Below, piece by piece: positions 27,711 through 35,931 of a stretch of 64,000 nucleotides of DNA. The DNA is taken from positions 26,835 to 90,834 of the forward strand of contig JAUIGU010000015.1 in NCBI GenBank assembly GCA_030432595.1, in the 5' to 3' direction. The notes beneath the pieces were generated by a model, which saw nothing but the letters and a program-made list of their open reading frames with translations, searched no databases and was not told the DNA's origin. The translations under genes were made by a program, and so were the position numbers. The DNA comes from Phycisphaerae bacterium (GTDB lineage: Bacteria > Planctomycetota > Phycisphaerae > Phycisphaerales > Phycisphaeraceae). How positions within the stretch are numbered: the stretch's first letter is position 1; the number at the start of each line of letters is the position of its first letter.

Positions 27711-29033
27711 GTGTCGATCATGTTGTCGAAGTCATTCGTTGAGTTTCTCGTAGCCGCAGCCCAACGGGCTGCGCGCCGCGTGGCGTGCGCGCGGTCCGTT
27801 GGACCGCGTCTATGGGGATCATTCTGCTTCTTGGTGCTTATTGCGGGTTGTCGATCCGGGCCGTCGCAGCCGTGGGGAGAGCAACCGGTGGAAGCGGTCG
27901 CCATTGAAGCGCCCGACACCTCTGGGTCCAACGCGGCGATCCCGCCCGGGTGGTCCGGCGCGGTGACGGCGGTGGGCGCGGTGCATTCGGCGGTGCCGCA
28001 CGGCGGCGCGGAGTTGCCGGTGGTCTCGCCGGACGGCCGGTGGATCGCGTACTTCGACCACGCGGACGAGACGGTGCGCCCGACGTCCGATTCGCTGATC
28101 TCGGGGCGCGGGTTGGAGGGCGTGTCGCTGTGGGTGCGTCGGCTCGACGAGGCCGGCGGCGCGCGGCCGGCGGCGCTGGAGGGCGCGTGCTGGCCGAGTT
28201 GGGCGGGGGATGCGTCGGCGCTTTTTTTCGTGACCTACGACGCGTCGGGGCGGTGCTACCTCGGGCGGTTCGACGTGGCCAGCGGGGCGGTGCAGCGCAA
28301 GGCGGTCGGGCTGCGGCACATGCTTCAGGCCGCGGCGAACCACGACGGGTCGGCGGTGGCGGTGGTGGGCTACGCGAACGTGCCGGACCAGTCCGCGGTG
28401 TTCGTGGTGGACTGGGCGGCGGCGGCTGTGGAGCCCGTGCCGGCGGTGGGCGTCGGGGCGCAGGTGTGCCCGGCGTGGGCGTCGGGGCGCGACCTGTTGT
28501 TTGTCGCGTTGGCGGACGCGGACGGCGAAGGCGAGACGGGGACGGCGTCGCTCTGCCGGTGGCGGGCGGGCGCACCGACGAACGGGCCGCCGCGGGTCGT
28601 GTCGACTTTGGAACTGCCCACGCGGATGGCCGAGGCGGTGGCGATGCAGCAGGGGTTGCCGACGATGTTCAGCCCCGACCGCGGCGCGTGGATGGCGCGC
28701 GACGCGTACGGGGTGACGCGCATCGTGGAGCTGGCGTCCGCGGGGGCGGTGCCGCTGCCCGGCGACGCCGCGGCGGCCGCGTGGTGGGACCCGCCGTGGG
28801 TCGTGGTCGGCACCGCGAACAAGCTCGAACTGATCGACACGGATCCGTCGGTGTACCTGTCGGCCGACATCGACCGCGCCGCGCCGCTGCCGGTGCGATT
28901 GCGTCTGCTGTCCGGGCGCTGGGCACCGCGCTTGGCCGACCCGCAGCGCGGCACGATGGTCCTGGTCGGCCAGGGTGAAGACCCCGACCGGCTGGCGGTG
29001 TATCAGTTGTGGGTGGTCGTCGCAGACGAGTGA
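27711..29033 (+). CDS. Putative lipoprotein with TolB-like propeller, last gene of the secretion operon
   Basis: A 440-residue protein with a lipobox FLVLIAGCRSG (Cys near residue 47), hence probably outer-membrane or periplasm anchored. The mature part has repeated motifs such as VVSPDGRWIAYFD and WAGDASALFFVTYDASG that suggest a TolB/WD40-type beta-propeller. The start is GTG at 27711 or ATG at 27720. The N-terminal region before the signal helix is unusually long, and residues 27-33 fall in a hairpin repeat (27790-27808). It follows gspD by 4 bp, so it is probably co-transcribed, but a role in secretion is only inferred. Confidence 0.68.
   Translation: MSIMLSKSFVEFLVAAAQRAARRVACARSVGPRLWGSFCFLVLIAGCRSGPSQPWGEQPVEAVAIEAPDTSGSNAAIPPGWSGAVTAVGAVHSAVPHGGAELPVVSPDGRWIAYFDHADETVRPTSDSLISGRGLEGVSLWVRRLDEAGGARPAALEGACWPSWAGDASALFFVTYDASGRCYLGRFDVASGAVQRKAVGLRHMLQAAANHDGSAVAVVGYANVPDQSAVFVVDWAAAAVEPVPAVGVGAQVCPAWASGRDLLFVALADADGEGETGTASLCRWRAGAPTNGPPRVVSTLELPTRMAEAVAMQQGLPTMFSPDRGAWMARDAYGVTRIVELASAGAVPLPGDAAAAAWWDPPWVVVGTANKLELIDTDPSVYLSADIDRAAPLPVRLRLLSGRWAPRLADPQRGTMVLVGQGEDPDRLAVYQLWVVVADE
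27790..27808 (+). repeat. Hairpin in the lipoprotein leader
   Basis: Arms CGCGGTCC and GGACCGCG are separated by GTT. It is read in frame just before the hydrophobic signal segment. Confidence 0.6.
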
Positions 29034-29079
29034 CTTGGCCGTGCGGTAGGGGCACGATTCATCGAGCCCGAGTGTTATG

Positions 29080-29139
29080 CATCCCTTCTATCTCGTTTGC
29101 TGAGACGCCGTGCGTCGCAGCTAAGAGACAGAAGAGATG
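29080..29139. terminator. Long imperfect hairpin between convergent genes
   Basis: A roughly 27-bp imperfect inverted repeat (left CATCCCTTCTATCTCG, right GAGACAGAAGAGATG, inner arms GAGACG and CGTCGC, loop CCGTG) sits in the 148-bp gap between the convergent lipoprotein and TonB-like genes. The position suits a two-way terminator, though no T-run follows on either strand. Confidence 0.5.
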
Positions 29140-29181
29140 AATCCTGCTTAAACGTGGCCGGAAGCGCCACGCCGTCGTTCA

Positions 29182-30636
29182 CTACGGCTTCCGCAGTTCG
29201 ATCTCGAAACGGTACGTGTGCGGCTCGCTCCACTTGCCGAGTTGTTCGCCGCGCGCCCGCCAACGGAATAGCGAGTTGCGGATCGGCGAGTCGAACATCA
29301 CCGACCCGGTCGGCGTGACGAACCCTGCGTCCAACACCGTGCCGTCGGTGTCGAACGTGATCTTGACCACGGGGTTGCGCGGGATCGTCGTCAAGAGCGC
29401 CGTGACCGCGATGTCCGGGCGCGACGGCACCACCTCCAGCCCTTCCGAGACTTCGACAGCGCCAGCCTCAAGCACGTTCACCGAGACCAGGTCCGCCGGG
29501 TCCGCGTCGGCGTCGCCGCGCGGCGCGGACGTCGGCTGCACCGGGCGCGGGTCGTCCGTCTCCGGCACGGCCGCGACCGACGGCGACGTCTCCGGTGGCG
29601 CGGCGTCCGTGCCGTCCGCGTCGGTGTCGTCGTTCGTCGTCTCGGTCGGTGCCGGCGCATCCGGTGGTTCCGGCGGCGTGGCTGCGTCGCCCTCGCCCGG
29701 ATCTTCCGCGTCGGTCGGGCTCGGCAACATCGCCAGACCCTGCGCAGCTTTTTCCAGCCAGGCCGTCGCGGCCTCCATCAACTCCGGTGGTAGCGCCGCT
29801 TCGGCGGCTTCGTTCGCCTCCGTTGCTTCGTCCGCCTCGGCGGTTGGGTCGGCGCTCGGCGGTGACGGCGCGACCGGCGGGGTCGGCAGCGCCTCGGCGT
29901 CGGCCGGCCGCAGCGGCGCGTCCGGCGTCGGGTCCACCGCGGACTGCACGGCCGGCTGAATCGTCCGGCTCTCGGGCGCCTGCAACGCCTCGAACGCCTC
30001 GTGGCTGATCCACGCCACCGTCAACCGCGTCGGCGCATCGTCCCGTCCCAGGTGCGGGGTCACGGGGTCGCTGGCGGATTCGCGCAACTCCACCGGCACC
30101 GCTTTGATGTTGTTGTGTTCGCGGTCGCCTTCTTCAACGTTTTGGTTCGCGTCGGCCACAAACAGCAGAAACCATTCCCTTACCGGCGGCATGTTCGCCC
30201 ACCACTCGGCGGGCACTTCGACGTCTCGCTTTGCTTCGTACGACTCGCCTGCCCCGAGCCGGCGTAAGGCATCGACCTGAACAAGGCTTAGGTCGTCATC
30301 ACTCAACGCTCGGTCGTCCGACAGCCAGACCGCGTCGGACCACCACGGCGCCGGCGCGATGACGGACGCCGACGCGGCCCCGCGGTTCAACACCTCGAAA
30401 CGCAACGAAAACGGCGTCCCCACGATCAACCGCTGCGGCGTCCACACCCGGCCCACAATCAGGTCCGCCGTCGATGTCGCGGGTGTCGCAGACTCCGAAT
30501 CCGGCTTGAACCCCTCCGCCACCACGCCCGACGGCGACGCCAGCACCGCCGCGCCCCACGGCAGCAGCAGCGCGTGCAACACCAATGCCACGATCAGGGC
30601 CGACAACAACGCCGGGATGCCGCGCGAATCCTTCAT
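29182..30636 (-). CDS. TonB-like energy transducer with CARDB-type domain
   Basis: A 484-residue protein. It begins with a membrane helix (about 8-33), then a beta-sandwich domain (about 58-190) with features of CARDB/DUF11-like adhesion modules (PQRLIVGTPFSLRFEVLNRG), then a long Pro/Ala/Asp/Glu-rich spacer (about 215-390), and a C-terminal domain (about 405-484; VVKITFDTDGTVLDAGFVTP) like the TonB C-terminus. This layout is that of a periplasm-spanning energy transducer. ATG is at 30636. It is 12 bp downstream of the exbD-like gene and shares its transcription direction. No exbB is nearby. A TonB function is inferred from architecture and the ExbD neighbour. Confidence 0.7.
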   Translation of the reverse strand: MKDSRGIPALLSALIVALVLHALLLPWGAAVLASPSGVVAEGFKPDSESATPATSTADLIVGRVWTPQRLIVGTPFSLRFEVLNRGAASASVIAPAPWWSDAVWLSDDRALSDDDLSLVQVDALRRLGAGESYEAKRDVEVPAEWWANMPPVREWFLLFVADANQNVEEGDREHNNIKAVPVELRESASDPVTPHLGRDDAPTRLTVAWISHEAFEALQAPESRTIQPAVQSAVDPTPDAPLRPADAEALPTPPVAPSPPSADPTAEADEATEANEAAEAALPPELMEAATAWLEKAAQGLAMLPSPTDAEDPGEGDAATPPEPPDAPAPTETTNDDTDADGTDAAPPETSPSVAAVPETDDPRPVQPTSAPRGDADADPADLVSVNVLEAGAVEVSEGLEVVPSRPDIAVTALLTTIPRNPVVKITFDTDGTVLDAGFVTPTGSVMFDSPIRNSLFRWRARGEQLGKWSEPHTYRFEIELRKP

Positions 30637-30648
30637 GTTGCTCCGCGT

Positions 30649-31104
30649 TCAAGGCGCCGCGGGCGGGCCCACGATCGAGACGCGCGTCAGACCCGCCGTT
30701 TCGACCTTCTGCAGCAGCGACCACAGCACCGGCGCGCGGTCGACGGCGGTGATGCCGTCTTCACCCACGCCCGCCTGCGCCAACGCCACGAACAGCGTCG
30801 GCCCGGACCGGTCCGACGCCAGCGCGTCCAGCACCGCCGGCAGCGCGTCGGCTGAGAGCGCCTCGCCGTTGTACGTCATCGCGCCGTCGGCCTCGATGCG
30901 TAGCACGTGCTCGACCGCACCGGAGGGGCCGCCCGTCCCCGCCACCGGGGAGAGTTCCACGTCTAATGCGTCCGCCCGCACCATCACCGCCATCGCGTAG
31001 ATGAAAAACGTCAGCAGCAGGAACACCACGTCCAGCAGCGGCATCAACTCAAGCCGCGGCTCGGCCACGGCGCGACGCAGGCGGATCGGCGTGCTCACCC
31101 CCAC
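30649..31104 (-). CDS. exbD: ExbD/TolR-family protein
   Basis: A 151-residue bitopic membrane protein of the ExbD/TolR family, part of proton-driven motors that energise TonB or TolA. The segment LELMPLLDVVFLLLTFFIYA carries the conserved Asp (near residue 25) within the single membrane helix, followed by a periplasmic domain of typical size with a peptidoglycan-binding fold pattern. The start is GTG at 31104 (or the GTG two codons on), overlapping the end of the metzincin gene by 10 bp. The matching ExbB is not in the window. Confidence 0.88.
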   Translation of the reverse strand: MGVSTPIRLRRAVAEPRLELMPLLDVVFLLLTFFIYAMAVMVRADALDVELSPVAGTGGPSGAVEHVLRIEADGAMTYNGEALSADALPAVLDALASDRSGPTLFVALAQAGVGEDGITAVDRAPVLWSLLQKVETAGLTRVSIVGPPAAP

Positions 31105-32792
31105 ATCTTACGCCGACGCGAAACCACGACGAAGGCTCCCGCCGCCGCCACCACCACGCCCGGTTCGGGCAACGCGCCCGGCGAAAACCCCGGCGACGCA
31201 TTGTCCCCCCAGTTCTGCAACACGGCGTCGAGCTCGGCCTGATCCACGATCCCCTCTTCGGGCCGTTGGCTCACCCAGCCCGCCGACACCAACTCAAACG
31301 GCACGCCCCAGTTCTGCAGGATCAGGTCCAGGTCCTCCTGCTCGACGTCGCCGCTGGCGTTGTAGTCCCCGTCGATCACGACGATCGGCTCGTCCAGCCC
31401 GAGCTCCAGCGTGTAGACCTGCACCGCATCCAGCGTCCCCGACACCCGCAAAAAGTACGACCCCGTCTCGAGTACCAGGCCCGTGACCGCCTCGTCGGCG
31501 TGGGCCACCGCCCCGTCGGACACGGCGATCGGGTTGCCGGCGGCGTCCAGCACCTCGAGCACCAGGTCGTTGAGCGACGACGCGTCGAGCGGAGACTGCT
31601 CACCGTTCTGCGGCCCGACGTTGTAGGTCGGCCCGACCTGCGAAAGCGACACGTCCAGGACGGAGATCGCGTCGAGCACGTCGAACGCGTACACGTCGGT
31701 GTCGTTCAGGCCGTCGATGCTGACGAAGTCGGTTTGGAAAGGTTCGATCCGTGTCGCGTCGTCGGCGTCGGTGCCGACGGCCCAGCCGGCGCCGTTGCCG
31801 AGGGCGACGGCGGGGAGCGCGTCGGAGACCGTGTCGTTGCCGCCGTTTTTCTCGAGCGCGTCGCCGTAGTTGCGGTGCAGCGCGAGCAGGTCGTCGAACT
31901 GCGGGCCTTCGAACGCGGTGCTGACGAACGGCTCCATGAGCTGGCTGGAGTTGTTGGACTCGACGTGGCGGAACCCCAGGCCGTGGCCGGCCTCGTGCAT
32001 GAGCACGTTGCGCAGGCGCAGCGCGTTGCTGAAGGTGCTGCCGAAGAACACCGAATTGTCGGTGTCGATGACCATGTCCCCGCCGCTGGGGAAGTAGTTG
32101 TAGGCGAGGGTGTTGCTGCCCGACGAGCCGTCAACGGGGTGCCCGCCGATGCGCACGTCCGGCCGGACGCCCAGGAAGCCCAGGGTGCTGGGGTTGATCG
32201 TGCCGTTGAGGGTGAGTCCGTCGTCGTTGGGTTCGTAGACGTAGGTCACGCCGCTGAGCGCTGCGAGCCGACCGAACGCCGACTCGAAGTAGCCGAACCA
32301 CGCGCGTTGGGTCAGGTCGGAGCCTCCCGTGGAATCGTTGTCGAACAGGTCGTCGAGGAAGTTGATCAGCTCGCTGCCGGCGTTCGGCTCGCCGGCGGCG
32401 CCGTTGATCGTGGTCCCGTCGTTGATGAAGCCCCAGGTCAGCGTGATCGGCGAGCCCTGATTGCCGGTATTGAAGCCGTCGGTCGCGGTGAAGCTCCACC
32501 GGGCCGCCACCTCGAAGTTGCCCGCCTGTTGCTGGGCCTGCTGCGTGCGGTTGTTCGGGAACATCCCGCCGCCGTCGATCCGCGTCAACGCCGCCGCCTG
32601 ACAGGAAACGCAGCCCGCGCCGTGGTCGTGGTGGTGATGGTGGGTGTGGGTCGCCGAAGTGTTCACCCCGGGCTCGACGGTCCTCGCGGCGTGGCCGGGC
32701 AATGTCGCCACGACGAGCCCCAGGCAAAACCACAGCGCCGCCACCCCGCGGGTCCACCGCCTCGCCCCGCCGTCTGGTTCGTGCTCACTCAT
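31095..32792 (-). CDS. Secreted matrixin-like metalloprotease with dockerin-like repeats and PEP-type sorting tail
   Basis: A 565-residue secreted protein. It has a signal peptide (about 15-36), a His-rich stretch (THTHHHHHDHG near 48-58) and then a metzincin domain with the zinc motif HEAGHGLGFRH near residue 265, followed by a probable Met-turn (SSQLMEPF). A pre-peptidase-type beta domain follows (about 370-470; ending ETGSYFLRVSGTLD). Near residues 475-535 two dockerin-like segments occur (DGDYNASGDVEQEDLDLILQ and DQAELDAVLQNWG). The C-terminus has LPEPG, a hydrophobic helix and RRRKMWG, the PEP-type exosortase sorting signal. No exosortase gene is visible. It is upstream of exbD and overlaps it. 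Confidence 0.87.
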   Translation of the reverse strand: MSEHEPDGGARRWTRGVAALWFCLGLVVATLPGHAARTVEPGVNTSATHTHHHHHDHGAGCVSCQAAALTRIDGGGMFPNNRTQQAQQQAGNFEVAARWSFTATDGFNTGNQGSPITLTWGFINDGTTINGAAGEPNAGSELINFLDDLFDNDSTGGSDLTQRAWFGYFESAFGRLAALSGVTYVYEPNDDGLTLNGTINPSTLGFLGVRPDVRIGGHPVDGSSGSNTLAYNYFPSGGDMVIDTDNSVFFGSTFSNALRLRNVLMHEAGHGLGFRHVESNNSSQLMEPFVSTAFEGPQFDDLLALHRNYGDALEKNGGNDTVSDALPAVALGNGAGWAVGTDADDATRIEPFQTDFVSIDGLNDTDVYAFDVLDAISVLDVSLSQVGPTYNVGPQNGEQSPLDASSLNDLVLEVLDAAGNPIAVSDGAVAHADEAVTGLVLETGSYFLRVSGTLDAVQVYTLELGLDEPIVVIDGDYNASGDVEQEDLDLILQNWGVPFELVSAGWVSQRPEEGIVDQAELDAVLQNWGDNASPGFSPGALPEPGVVVAAAGAFVVVSRRRKMWG

Positions 32793-32943
32793 CCGCGGTC
32801 TGCCGTGTGCGCCGACGTGAAACCTGCCATGGGCCGGTCAAAACCGGCCCCCGAAGCATACCCCCGGTGATCGGATTCGCGAACCCTTCGCCGCCACAAT
32901 GAAGGCAAAACCCGGGATTTCGGCCTGCGCACACGCCGCGGCG

Positions 32944-34044
32944 TCAGTCGCGCACCGACTCCCACGCCGCCGCCACCGCCTCGGGCGCCACGTCGTCCCG
33001 GATCGCCACCGCCCCGACCTTCGTGGGCAGCACCAGCCGCAGCCGGCCCGCCTGCACCTTCTTGTCGTGGCCCATCGTCTTCATCAGCATCGCCGTGGGC
33101 GCGAGCACGCCCGACGTCGGCAGCCCGACCCGCGTCAGCGCGTCCCGCACGCGTGCCACCACCGAGCTGTCGCACATGCCCAATTCCGCCGCGAGCGTCG
33201 CCGCGGCGACCATGCCGATCGCCACCGCCTCGCCGTGCTTGTACTGCCCGCCGAACTTGCTCGTCGCCTCGATCGCGTGCGCGAACGTGTGGCCGTAGTT
33301 CAGGTGCGCCCGCTCGCCGCGCTCGCGCTCGTCGGCCATGACCACCGCCGCCTTGATCCGCACGTTGCGCTCGACCAACTCCACCAACGCCGGCGTCTCG
33401 AGCGCCGCGATCTGCTCCGCGTGCGCCACAATCCAATCGAACAGCGACGCGTCACGGATCACGCCGTGCTTGATGCACTCCGCCAACCCGCACCGCAGCT
33501 CGCGCTCCGGCAGCGTGCTCAAAACCGACACGTCCGCGACCACCAAATCCGGCTGCCAGAACGAGCCGATCAGGTTCTTGCCCTGCGGCATGTTCACGCC
33601 GGTCTTGCCGCCCACCGACGCATCGACCATCGCCAGCAGACTCGTCGGGCACTGCACGAACGGCACGCCGCGCAAATACGTCGCCGCCACAAACCCGCCC
33701 ACGTCGCCACAGATCCCCCCGCCCAGCGTCACCACCGGGTGCCCGCGTTCCAGCTTCGCGTCCAGCAGCAGCGTGTACAGCGTGTTCACCGTGCCGAGCG
33801 TCTTTTTCTTCTCGCTCACCGGCATGACCGCGACGGTCGTGTCCAGGCCCTGCGCCTGCATCGCCTTGGCGACCGCCCGGCCGTGGTGCGGCTCGACGCC
33901 CTCGTCGGTGATCAGCGCCGCCCGCCCGCCGTCCTTCACCGAAGGCACCGCCGCACGGATGCGCTCGCCGATCGTTTCCAGTACGCCCGCTTCGACCTGG
34001 ATCGCGTAACGGTGCCCGGGCAGTTCGAGGTCAACCACAGCCAT
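32944..34044 (-). CDS. aroB: 3-dehydroquinate synthase
   Basis: AroB makes 3-dehydroquinate, the second step of the shikimate pathway, using NAD+ and a divalent metal. The 366-residue protein has the NAD motif VTLGGGICGDVGGFVAATYLRG, substrate residues in GGKTGVNMPQGKNLIGSF, and metal ligands in LAECIKHGVI, NYGHTFAHAIE and KHGEAVAIGM. Length is typical. ATG at 34044 (MAVVDLELPG) is used; a GTG at 34074, overlapping the stop of the upstream gene, would add ten residues and cannot be excluded given the frequent GTGA overlaps in this genome. Confidence 0.95.
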   Translation of the reverse strand: MAVVDLELPGHRYAIQVEAGVLETIGERIRAAVPSVKDGGRAALITDEGVEPHHGRAVAKAMQAQGLDTTVAVMPVSEKKKTLGTVNTLYTLLLDAKLERGHPVVTLGGGICGDVGGFVAATYLRGVPFVQCPTSLLAMVDASVGGKTGVNMPQGKNLIGSFWQPDLVVADVSVLSTLPERELRCGLAECIKHGVIRDASLFDWIVAHAEQIAALETPALVELVERNVRIKAAVVMADERERGERAHLNYGHTFAHAIEATSKFGGQYKHGEAVAIGMVAAATLAAELGMCDSSVVARVRDALTRVGLPTSGVLAPTAMLMKTMGHDKKVQAGRLRLVLPTKVGAVAIRDDVAPEAVAAAWESVRD

Positions 34045-34070
34045 CGCCGGAGCATAACGCACCGCCGTGG

Positions 34071-34907
34071 TCACTCCGTCCGGTCGCGCCGGTCAAGCGC
34101 GTCCAACGCCGAGGCCGCATCGTCGGGCAGGTCGATGTCGTCACGTTCCTCGTCTTCCTCCCGCGTTTCCCGTCTCGACGATTCCCGCGCCCCGCGCTGC
34201 CGGGCCACCACGCCCTGCCCCGACCACATCCGCCCCAAACGCCACCACAACCACAGCGCCACCAGCACGAACGCCGCCAACCCCACAACCGGCCAACCGA
34301 CCACCGCCGATCCCGACCCCGCGCGCTCCACCACCACCGCCGACTTCGCCACCACCACCGGGTAGCGCTGCGAATACCCGTGCGCGTCTTCGTCGTCCCA
34401 CCAACCCAGGAACCGTCCGACCAACCGGACCCGCCGGCCCTCGACCGATGCGCCCACGGCGTCGTCGGGATCAAAAAACCACACGACCACCGGCAACGCG
34501 TCGGCAACCGGCTCAGCGTCACCGTCCGATCCGTTCGAACCCGTGGTTGCCGTTCCGCCAGCTTCGCCCAGCGTCACGACCACGCCCCACTCCGTGACTG
34601 CGTCGCCCCACGGTGGTTGCGGCCGAACCAGCGCAATCCGTCGCCGACGACCGGCATCCACCCCCTCGATCAGCAATGCCTGCCCCCGGTGGGTCTTGGG
34701 GTGATCCCTGATTTGTTCCCAATCCGGAACCACCGCTCCTGCGTCGTCACCCGCGTCCCACGCTGCGACGTCGGCGAGCAGCGCGTACAACGCCGGCTGG
34801 TCCGGGTGCAACCCGTCGAGGTAGCTGTCCGCCTGACGCTGCGCAGCCTCCGGCAACGGCGCGACGGTCAGCACCCACAAACCCAACATCGCCCACACGT
34901 TGAACAC
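34071..34907 (-). CDS. Putative membrane protein, function unknown
   Basis: A 278-residue protein with an N-terminal hydrophobic segment (a signal peptide or anchor, about 1-22), a soluble extracytoplasmic domain (about 25-195) with no motif I know, one clear membrane helix near 205-225 (VGWPVVGLAAFVLVALWLWW), and a charged cytoplasmic tail rich in Arg, Glu and Asp. The start is GTG at 34907, or ATG at 34889. It is directly upstream of aroB with no gap, so the two may be one unit, although no functional link is apparent. Confidence 0.6.
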   Translation of the reverse strand: MFNVWAMLGLWVLTVAPLPEAAQRQADSYLDGLHPDQPALYALLADVAAWDAGDDAGAVVPDWEQIRDHPKTHRGQALLIEGVDAGRRRRIALVRPQPPWGDAVTEWGVVVTLGEAGGTATTGSNGSDGDAEPVADALPVVVWFFDPDDAVGASVEGRRVRLVGRFLGWWDDEDAHGYSQRYPVVVAKSAVVVERAGSGSAVVGWPVVGLAAFVLVALWLWWRLGRMWSGQGVVARQRGARESSRRETREEDEERDDIDLPDDAASALDALDRRDRTE

Positions 34908-34979
34908 GCCATGATCCTATAAACATTCGCACAACCCCTTAGCGCACCGCCGGTACCGGGGCCCTACAATCGCGGCAAC

Positions 34980-35396
34980 ATGAGCGAGACCCCCCGACGT
35001 TTCTCGTCCGGCAACTCCGGCCGGCGACCCAGCCACCGCCCGCAGCGCGGCGGCCACCGCCCGTACGGTTCGCGCGGCGGGGGCGGCGGACGGGGCGGCG
35101 GGCGCGGACGCAAACCCGAACTGCCCATGCTCCTGGGCGAGCCCTCGCCGTCCCTGGCGAAGATCAACGAGATGAACATGGTCAAGCTCGAGGCGAAGAT
35201 CGCTTCGCTCGCCGCCGACCGCGTCCACCTGGTCGCCAAGGCCGAGAAACTCAAAGCCGCCGACCCGCCCAAGCCCGACAAGCTGCGCGACACCGAGAAG
35301 CTGATCGAGCGCCTCGACGCGCTCAAGGCCGCCGCCGAAGAACGCCTCAAGGGCAAGGCCGAACGCAAGGCGCTGCGCGAAGCCGGGAAGCTTTAA
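34980..35396 (+). CDS. Small RGG-rich, coiled-coil protein
   Basis: A 138-residue basic protein. Residues 1-46 are disordered and rich in Arg, Gly and Ser, ending with an RGG-type run (SRGGGGGRGGGRGRKP), and residues 58-138 form a charged coiled coil rich in Lys, Ala, Glu and Leu. RGG tails often bind RNA, so a nucleic-acid role is possible, but no family is recognised. Codon usage and the regular heptad-like pattern support real coding. A hairpin with a T-run 30 bp after the stop may terminate it. Confidence 0.62.
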   Translation: MSETPRRFSSGNSGRRPSHRPQRGGHRPYGSRGGGGGRGGGRGRKPELPMLLGEPSPSLAKINEMNMVKLEAKIASLAADRVHLVAKAEKLKAADPPKPDKLRDTEKLIERLDALKAAAEERLKGKAERKALREAGKL

Positions 35397-35426
35397 CACA
35401 AACGAAAACCCATTCATGACGGGTGC

Positions 35427-35450
35427 CACGGTCGCTTGCGACCGTGTTTT
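35427..35450 (+). terminator. Hairpin with T-run after the RGG gene
   Basis: Arms CACGGTCGC and GCGACCGTG with a TT loop, followed by TTTT. The location 30 bp after the stop at 35396 suits an intrinsic terminator. The stem also resembles the dispersed palindromes of this window. Confidence 0.6.
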
Positions 35451-35499
35451 CTATGGCTTGGAGCGCATTGCGAGATGGATGCGTTGTTAGAGCGTCTTG

Positions 35500-35884
35500 C
35501 ATCATTCCTGCCCGTACCCGCAGGCGTGGAAGTCGTTGCGGCACTCGTCGGGCCGGAGTTGCTCGGCCGCGATCAGTGACTTTCTTAAACGACAGCTTCA
35601 ACTTCTTGAGCACCCGGGGCACCGTCGACTCCACGACGTGGGGCCGAGCTTGCCTTGCAGTTCACGCAGCGTCACGCCCGTGTTCGCAGCCGCAGCGTGT
35701 TCAGGTCGGCGTCGGTGAGTTTGACGTGACCCTTGGCCCCGGTGCGGTCGGGCGCGATGGGCTTGCCCGCCGCGACGCGGTCACGCAGCCGACGCACGGT
35801 GCGTTCGTCGATCTCGAACTGCCACCGCCATCCGTGGCCTCCTGTCCAAAACCCCATCATGACACGCGGGCGGAAAGAGCGCAA
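35500..35884 (-). pseudogene. Degenerate IS630-type transposase fragment
   Basis: On the minus strand, pieces of a transposase N-terminus appear in different frames: ERTVRRLRDRVAAGKPIAPD then KLTDADLNTLRLRT in one, GVTLRELQGKLGP in another, and RVLKKLKLSFKK followed by SLIAAEQLRPDE in others. The order and spacing match the helix-turn-helix region of IS630/Tc1-type transposases, but frame shifts break the gene and the catalytic DDE part is absent. No terminal inverted repeats were found. It fills most of the gap between the RGG gene and the TPR gene. Confidence 0.6.
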
Positions 35885-35931
35885 ATGGCTCTAGCAGGCA
35901 TTCATCTCGCGATGCGATCGAAACAAGGCTC

